Below are positions 59,916 to 64,000 of a stretch of 64,000 bases of DNA, piece by piece. Each line of letters starts with the position of its first letter. Within the stretch, counting starts at the first letter, position 1. This DNA comes from DASPKM01 sp035628135. GTDB lineage: Bacteria > Bacteroidota > Bacteroidia > Chitinophagales > Chitinophagaceae. Made by a program: the position numbers and the translations under genes. The notes beneath the pieces were generated by a model. The model searched no databases and was not told the origin of the DNA. It saw only the letters and a program-made list of their open reading frames with translations. The stretch spans positions 1-64,000 of the forward strand of contig DASPKM010000004.1 in the NCBI GenBank assembly GCA_035628135.1, in the 5' to 3' direction.

Positions 59916-60554
59916 ATGGACCTGAATGTATATTATTCATTGATCGATCCCGCAATGCCCGACCAGGAACTGTGGCGTTACCTTAGCCAGTTGCCTGCGC
60001 GGTTGCAACAGGATGTGCGCAGGTACCGGCAGAAAGCAGACCAGGTAAGGACTTTAACCGGTAAGCTTTTACTGAAAGAAGCCATTACCCGGGCCGGCCT
60101 GCCGCAAACCCTCGAATCCATCGCTTATACAGATTTCAAGCGGCCTTTCATAGCAGAAAATATCGATTTCAATATCACGCATTCCGGCGGATGCGTTGCC
60201 TGTGCGATTGGATACGGTATGAAACTGGGAATCGATGTGGAAGAGCTTAAACATATTACCACCGAAGACATTATTGCTGTATTACGTGAAGAAGAACTGG
60301 AAGAAATGCGGCGTATACAGGCGGACCCCGAAACCATCTTACGCTTCTGGACGCGCAAGGAAGCCATTGTAAAAGCATCGGGCGAAGGCTTATACAAGCA
60401 ACCGCAGGATATTTATTTTATCGATGAGCTGTCCGCCAAAACGCCGGATATGTACTGGTACCTGCATGAGCTGGATTTTGGCGGCGGGTACATAGCCTAT
60501 TGCGCTACGAACGTCCCCGGCGTTCAAGTCTTGGTGCAACATATGACTTACTAA
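59916..60554 (+). CDS. 4'-phosphopantetheinyl transferase, Sfp type
   Basis: 212 aa. It attaches phosphopantetheine from CoA to the Ser of carrier domains. Motifs: FNITHSGG, GIDVEELK (Mg/CoA binding), and FWTRKEAIVKASGEGL with the catalytic Glu/Lys. This length and order are those of the Sfp/Gsp branch, which serves NRPS and PKS enzymes. It follows the T9SS protein gene by 14 nt and is probably on the same transcript; it converges on the thioesterase gene with a 3-nt gap. The NRPS at 1-9194 is the only visible client. Confidence 0.95.
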   Translation: MDLNVYYSLIDPAMPDQELWRYLSQLPARLQQDVRRYRQKADQVRTLTGKLLLKEAITRAGLPQTLESIAYTDFKRPFIAENIDFNITHSGGCVACAIGYGMKLGIDVEELKHITTEDIIAVLREEELEEMRRIQADPETILRFWTRKEAIVKASGEGLYKQPQDIYFIDELSAKTPDMYWYLHELDFGGGYIAYCATNVPGVQVLVQHMTY

Positions 60555-60557
60555 TTG

Positions 60558-61262
60558 TTACCTGATGGTTACGGTCTGCAGCTTCTGTCCTATGATGCGC
60601 ATGATCTCGGAAGGATAATCCAGTATGAAAAAATGTTTTCCATTGAACCAGCGGATGTCTATTGGTTTGGTAGTTTCTACCTGCCAGGCCATGGCTGTTT
60701 CAGGCGTTACTTTTTCTTCTTTGCCTACCATGATCACCATAGGAATATCGAAGGGTTCCGTGGGCTGGTATTGATATTCTTCTATTGCGCGGAAATCGGC
60801 ACGCAATATAGGATCGAAAAAATCCATTAAGGTATCGTCTGCCAGAAATTCATCGGGACTGCCGCCGATCTCTTTCAATTTTGCGCGGAATTCGTTTTTA
60901 GGAAGGTTGTGGTTGAACGGATCGGGATCCTTTGCCGAAGGCCCGAAACGGCCCGACATGAACAAGTATAATGGCCCGCTTTGCCCTTCACTAATGAGCC
61001 GCCTGGTAATAAGGTACGACAACACCGTTCCCATGCTGTGCCCATAAAATGCATACGGTTCATTGAGCATGGGTTTAATGATCCTGTACAGGTCATCGGC
61101 CATGCTGTGGATATCTGTGAGCAGCGGCTCGATGATGCGTTTGCCGCGGCCTGGCAGCTCAAGTGGAATGAGTTTTATATTGCGCGGCGCAACACCATTA
61201 TACTTTGCATATGAATAAACGCTGCCGCCTGCAAAGGGGAAACAAAAAAGATTGATCTTCAT
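60558..61262 (-). CDS. Type II thioesterase (NRPS/PKS editing enzyme)
   Basis: 234 aa alpha/beta hydrolase. Nucleophile motif GHSMG in YAFYGHSMGTVLSYL, Asp in LRADFRAIEEY region, catalytic His in NGKHFFI, and the opening FCFPFAGGSVYSYAKY are typical. It frees mis-loaded carrier proteins. An octamer repeat array begins 4 nt upstream of its start codon, forming its leader. Confidence 0.95.
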   Translation of the reverse strand: MKINLFCFPFAGGSVYSYAKYNGVAPRNIKLIPLELPGRGKRIIEPLLTDIHSMADDLYRIIKPMLNEPYAFYGHSMGTVLSYLITRRLISEGQSGPLYLFMSGRFGPSAKDPDPFNHNLPKNEFRAKLKEIGGSPDEFLADDTLMDFFDPILRADFRAIEEYQYQPTEPFDIPMVIMVGKEEKVTPETAMAWQVETTKPIDIRWFNGKHFFILDYPSEIMRIIGQKLQTVTIR

Positions 61263-61266
61263 TTAA

Positions 61267-61290
61267 GTCATTAGGTCATTGAGTCATTAA
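61267..61290. repeat. Octamer repeat array, GTCATTAG family (site 4)
   Basis: Three tandem units (GTCATTAG, GTCATTGA, GTCATTAA) at 61267-61290 between divergent genes, with no inverted arm. Directly abuts the start of the thioesterase gene. Confidence 0.8.
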
Positions 61291-61329
61291 AAACCGATGA
61301 TTTGCTAATTTAGAACATTCTCTGATGCT

Positions 61330-62289
61330 ATGATGGCAATACAACAACATCGTCTTTCACTGGAGCGCATACAGCGGGCGACCGCCATAATCGATCGTGT
61401 TTTTTTAAACTCCCCTCAAATCATCACGGAACAATTGGGCGAATTGTTCGGTTGCCGCATGATCTTAAAAATCGAAACCCTTAATCCCATCAAATCATTC
61501 AAGGGCCGCGGATCAGATTTGCTGGCGGCCGGTTTACAAAAGTCTGCGCGTGTAATGTGTGCCAGTGCCGGCAATTTCGGGCAGGCCATGGCCTGGTCTT
61601 GCCGCAAGCGGGGCATACCCATCTCCATCGTAGCCGCCGCCACCGCCAATGCATACAAAATAGAGCGGATGCGTGCCCTGGGCGCAGACATAACGCTGTA
61701 TGGCGACGACTTTGATGCTGCCAAGATGGAAGCCAGGCGCCGTGCCGAGGCCGGAGGTTTCCGTTTTGTGGAAGACAGCGCCGATATCGAAACATTGGAA
61801 GGCGCCGGCACCATTGCATTGGAATTGCTGCAATTTCCTATGCGGTTCGATACCGTATTGGTTGCACTGGGCAATGGCGCATTGTTCAATGGAATGGCTT
61901 ATGTGATCAAATCTCTCTGTCCTGCTACAAAGATGATCGCTGTTCAAAGTGAAGGTGCTCCCGCCATGGTAGAATCTTATCGCAGCGGCCGTATGGTTGT
62001 ATATGAAAAAACGTCCACCATTGCCGATGGTATCGCGGTGAGGATCCCTGTTCAGCAAGCGTTGAAAGACATGGAAGGACTTGCCGACGATACGATCCTC
62101 GTAAGCGAAGCCGCCATTTTGCATGCGATGAAACTATTGCCGCAACATGCAGGCCTGGTGGCTGAGCCTTCGGGTGCGGTTGGTGTTGCGGCCATGCTGG
62201 AAAACAGGGAGTTGTTTAAGGGAAAAACCGTGGCTACTATTATTTGCGGGGCCAATTTAACCGCGGAGCAGGTAGAAAGATGGTTGTAA
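61330..62289 (+). CDS. PLP-dependent threonine/serine dehydratase-like enzyme
   Basis: 319 aa fold-type II PLP enzyme without an ACT domain. The PLP Lys is in NPIKSFKGRGSDLL. The Asn-loop CASAGNFGQAM and the phosphate loop LGNGALFNG follow, the latter differing from the usual glycine-rich GGGGL by an Asn. The C-terminal IICGANLT carries the final ring contact. Family members deaminate Thr or Ser or form C-N and C-S bonds, so a tailoring role for an unusual NRPS monomer is possible but not shown. Divergent from the thioesterase gene. Confidence 0.88.
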   Translation: MMAIQQHRLSLERIQRATAIIDRVFLNSPQIITEQLGELFGCRMILKIETLNPIKSFKGRGSDLLAAGLQKSARVMCASAGNFGQAMAWSCRKRGIPISIVAAATANAYKIERMRALGADITLYGDDFDAAKMEARRRAEAGGFRFVEDSADIETLEGAGTIALELLQFPMRFDTVLVALGNGALFNGMAYVIKSLCPATKMIAVQSEGAPAMVESYRSGRMVVYEKTSTIADGIAVRIPVQQALKDMEGLADDTILVSEAAILHAMKLLPQHAGLVAEPSGAVGVAAMLENRELFKGKTVATIICGANLTAEQVERWL

Positions 62290-62357
62290 AATGCCGTATT
62301 TCACTTACATTTGCAGCCTGTTTTTAAAAGTAGGCCGTTAGCGGCGTACTAAGGTTT

Positions 62358-62431
62358 CGGGTAGTGGCGCAGCCCGGTAGCGCACTTGTATGGGGTGCAA
62401 GGGGTCGCTGGTTCGAATCCAGTCTACCCGA
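62358..62431 (+). tRNA. tRNA-Pro (GGG)
   Basis: Perfect 7-bp acceptor CGGGTAG/CTACCCG, discriminator A, D-arm GCGC...GCGC, anticodon arm CTTGT-ATGGGGT-GCAAG with anticodon GGG after the invariant U33 and G37, and T-arm GCTGG-TTCGAAT-CCAGT. CCA is not encoded. Confidence 0.96.
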
Positions 62432-62435
62432 CGGA

Positions 62436-62472
62436 AAAAGCCTTTAAATCGTTGGATTTAAAGGCTTTTTTG
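62436..62472 (+). terminator. Terminator of the tRNA-Pro gene
   Basis: GCCTTTAAATC / GATTTAAAGGC with GTTG loop and a T-tract, 5 nt after the tRNA. Confidence 0.92.
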
Positions 62473-62538
62473 TTTGAACAAAATCTCATTCTTTCGAGGT
62501 ATGCATGGTCTCACTTGATCGTGCGCAAATAGTTGTTG

Positions 62539-62552
62539 AGGTTCGAATCCAG
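62539..62552 (+). other. T-arm scar, possible attachment site remnant
   Basis: GGTTCGAATCCAG repeats 13 bases of the T-arm of the adjacent tRNA-Pro (62410-62422), about 130 nt downstream. The rest of the tRNA is not repeated here. Such partial copies can mark the end of an integrated element. Confidence 0.4.
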
Positions 62553-62656
62553 AACTGGAAGTGGCGAATCCGGTGCAGCCGTCCAATACAATTTTAAAAG
62601 TAAATTGCTTAGGTCAGTCGAATTGTATTGCATCAACCTCTTTGGGTAATACTATG

Positions 62657-63244
62657 TTAGCAGCTGTTTGTAACAAATTCGACAACACTGCTTCTTTCAA
62701 CCAGGTGATAATATTCTCCGCGGTACCAATTGACAGCTATGAAATTAAATGTACAGCCAAACAGCAGCAAAGCATCAATAAGTTTTTGCTTTTCCTCCTC
62801 ATTGCTTGTATGTCCTGTCACCCAGATATTTTGCAAAAGGTTGCTTTGTTTGTCACACATTATGGCAAACTTATTTGTTCCAAAGCCCAATTGTGCTTTA
62901 CCACCTTGAACAAGTCCCACTCCTTGCATGTGAAATTGACTTACTTTTTCCAGTCCCGCTTTTGTCATAATATTTTCAACGTCTGCAATGTCAATCAGCT
63001 TTTCAATGGTCTTAATTGGTTTTTCACCTATTGGAGTTATGTCAGTGAAGCTTGTACCGTCAAAATGTTCCTGAGCAAAGTCATTGATGCGAATTGTCTC
63101 GGCTTTTACAAATTCCAGGTTCTCATAGGCTATTAACTCCAACATTAAATAGTCGTCTTCCCAAAGATGCAGGATGCCTTCGTAAGGATAAGGCTGGTTT
63201 TCGTTCGGCTTCTTTTGTAGTCCTAAAAGTTTGCGAAGGTTCAT
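62657..63244 (-). CDS. Accessory protein of unknown function
   Basis: 195 aa, AT-rich, no signal peptide or membrane segment, mixed alpha/beta by eye, beginning MNLRKLLGLQKKPNENQPYP. No motif recognised. It lies alone between a tRNA gene and a palindrome, so it is probably acquired DNA; small genes in this setting are often immunity or toxin-associated, but nothing in the sequence shows that. Confidence 0.75.
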   Translation of the reverse strand: MNLRKLLGLQKKPNENQPYPYEGILHLWEDDYLMLELIAYENLEFVKAETIRINDFAQEHFDGTSFTDITPIGEKPIKTIEKLIDIADVENIMTKAGLEKVSQFHMQGVGLVQGGKAQLGFGTNKFAIMCDKQSNLLQNIWVTGHTSNEEEKQKLIDALLLFGCTFNFIAVNWYRGEYYHLVERSSVVEFVTNSC

Positions 63245-63255
63245 CTAAATTTCTG

Positions 63256-63313
63256 CTAACGGTTCAGCGCTGTACGTTCGTGCGGGCGATAACAAACGGT
63301 CAACGCTGGTTAA
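63256..63313. repeat. attC-like imperfect palindrome before the accessory gene
   Basis: TAACGGTTCAGCG (63257-63269) faces CGCTGGTTA (63304-63312): TAAC and CAGCG pair with CGCTG and GTTA, with a GGTT bulge. On the minus strand it ends CGTTAGC about 10 nt before the ATG at 63244. The shape recalls integron cassette sites, but the strict core sequences are not met and no integrase is visible. Confidence 0.45.
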
Positions 63314-63496
63314 GAATGGATTGGTTGATCGAAGAACTAAGCTACCAAGTGTGCGTCAGCCCACATGACGCAAAACCCAGGTATGCTCCATTTTCGCGCT
63401 TATCCACTTTTCATGATTTTTGGAAACGAGTAATGGTGCGACATCACTTCTGTAGATGTGTTTTATTGGAAACTAAATCATAAACTTCGTCACCGT

Positions 63497-63787
63497 TTAT
63501 ATCCTTCCCCTGCCCAAAAACACCCTTCTCAGCAATCCCACAATCAGCGTAAATACCAACGAACCTATTATTGCCCACACCACCGGGAAGGTCTTTCCTC
63601 CGATATTGATCTCAAATATTCTCGGCAGGTCAAATCTGCCAGCGATCCATAGACCAATATATGCGCCGATAAAACCCACTACAATGGAAACAAGGCATCC
63701 TCCCAGGCTATAGCCTGCCAATGATTGTCCTATGCCGCCGCAAATAGCGGCTATCAGCAAGAGTACGAGAAGTTCCAGTAGTGTCAT
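63497..63787 (-). CDS. GlsB/YeaQ/YmgE-family membrane protein
   Basis: 96 aa, three hydrophobic helices with small-residue motifs: LLIAAICGGIGQSLAG, GCLVSIVVGFIGAYIGLWIAG and VVWAIIGSLVFTLIVGLL. This is the transglycosylase-associated/GlsB family of small inner-membrane stress proteins. Confidence 0.9.
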   Translation of the reverse strand: MTLLELLVLLLIAAICGGIGQSLAGYSLGGCLVSIVVGFIGAYIGLWIAGRFDLPRIFEINIGGKTFPVVWAIIGSLVFTLIVGLLRRVFLGRGRI

Positions 63788-63857
63788 GGTGATGTTGTTT
63801 GACTAAAAATAGCTATTAATAATTTTCTTCCCTGATTTTTCTAATTTTTGCAAATTA

Positions 63858-64000
63858 TTATTTATGAGTAATCCTGGCCTTTTTGAACAAATTATTAATA
63901 CGCAGCATTTGAGTAAATAAATGAAGTTTCTCCAGATCGGGGCGAAAAATATCTTTACGAAGACGTTGTTCCTCGTTAAGGGCCATACCCTCAATTGGAG
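63858..64000 (-). CDS. 3' end of a gene running off the right edge, unknown function
   Basis: The minus strand is open from the window edge to TAA at 63858-63860. The last 46 codons read PIEGMALNEEQRLRKDIFRP then DLEKLHLFTQMLRINNLFKK and a basic ending ARITHK. Amphipathic helices and a good stop make it likely coding, and it is probably the C-terminus of a larger cytoplasmic protein. The family cannot be told from this fragment. Confidence 0.6.
   Translation of the reverse strand, partial: PIEGMALNEEQRLRKDIFRPDLEKLHLFTQMLRINNLFKKARITHK

Noticed and set aside
62561..63136. 191-aa open frame on the plus strand
   Set aside because: It lies antisense to the better-supported gene at 62657-63244 and reads as a shadow frame with scattered Cys and Phe.
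63256..63313. Chromosomal integron
   Set aside because: No integrase gene in the window and the core sites miss the attC consensus by one or two bases, so only an attC-like shape is claimed.
63803..63994. 63-aa open frame on the minus strand
   Set aside because: It is out of frame with the more convincing partial gene end at 63858-64000 and has an unnatural Cys/Lys-rich composition.

Overview
The window reads as a chromosomal stretch of a Bacteroidota bacterium, most likely Chitinophagaceae or a close relative (inference). The evidence is three large secreted proteins with type IX secretion C-terminal sorting domains, starts that lack Shine-Dalgarno sequences but often follow a Bacteroidota -7 box (TAnnTTTG), GYF_2, DUF1599 and DoxX genes, and an E1-alpha pyruvate dehydrogenase of the short Bacteroidota form.

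Layout. 1-9194: the C-terminal two and a half modules of a giant non-ribosomal peptide synthetase (partial A-T, C-A(Ser)-T-E, C-A(Val)-T-TE). 9.4-23.6 kb: an Omp85-type barrel protein with a kinase-like N-terminal region, a secreted beta-helix protein, NAD(P)HX repair enzyme, serine hydrolase, SerA, NDH-2, a flippase and an exported SAM hydroxide adenosyltransferase-like lipoprotein. 23.7-25.9 kb: an AT-rich accessory islet with a gene of unknown function, a broken second copy of it, a dense hairpin field that I read as a candidate structured RNA on the minus strand, a 140-bp palindrome, and two overlapping small membrane-protein genes. 26-54 kb: mostly housekeeping genes (gyrA, sirtuin, ribH, pdhA, recF with DUF721, folP, FKBP, DHH phosphoesterase, ndk, ubiD) with secreted and lipoprotein genes between them. 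54.4-62.3 kb: two T9SS cargo proteins followed at once by a Sfp-type phosphopantetheinyl transferase, then a type II thioesterase and a PLP-dependent dehydratase-like enzyme. The first two of these are the accessory enzymes an NRPS needs, but they lie 50 kb from it. 62.36-64 kb: tRNA-Pro(GGG), a small AT-rich accessory segment, a GlsB/YeaQ-type membrane protein and the 3' end of a further gene.

The most unusual signals are these. (1) There are intergenic arrays of 7-8-nt units, often with an inverted counterpart arm. Four sites use the unit GTCATTAG and other sites use different units with the same layout. The arrays abut genes closely enough to supply stop codons (folP, an ABC permease, pdhA, and at the edge ubiD) or to form the leader next to a start codon (lutA-like, thioesterase, TPR gene). 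(2) A minus-strand fold at 24437-24546 looks like a cloverleaf, with two T-loop-like hairpins and an 8-bp closing helix. A GAAA tetraloop inside it and a GTGA tetraloop in a neighbouring hairpin fix the strand. (3) RecF contains a palindrome-derived peptide insertion. (4) Several -7 boxes end exactly 4 nt before an ATG, which implies leaderless mRNAs.
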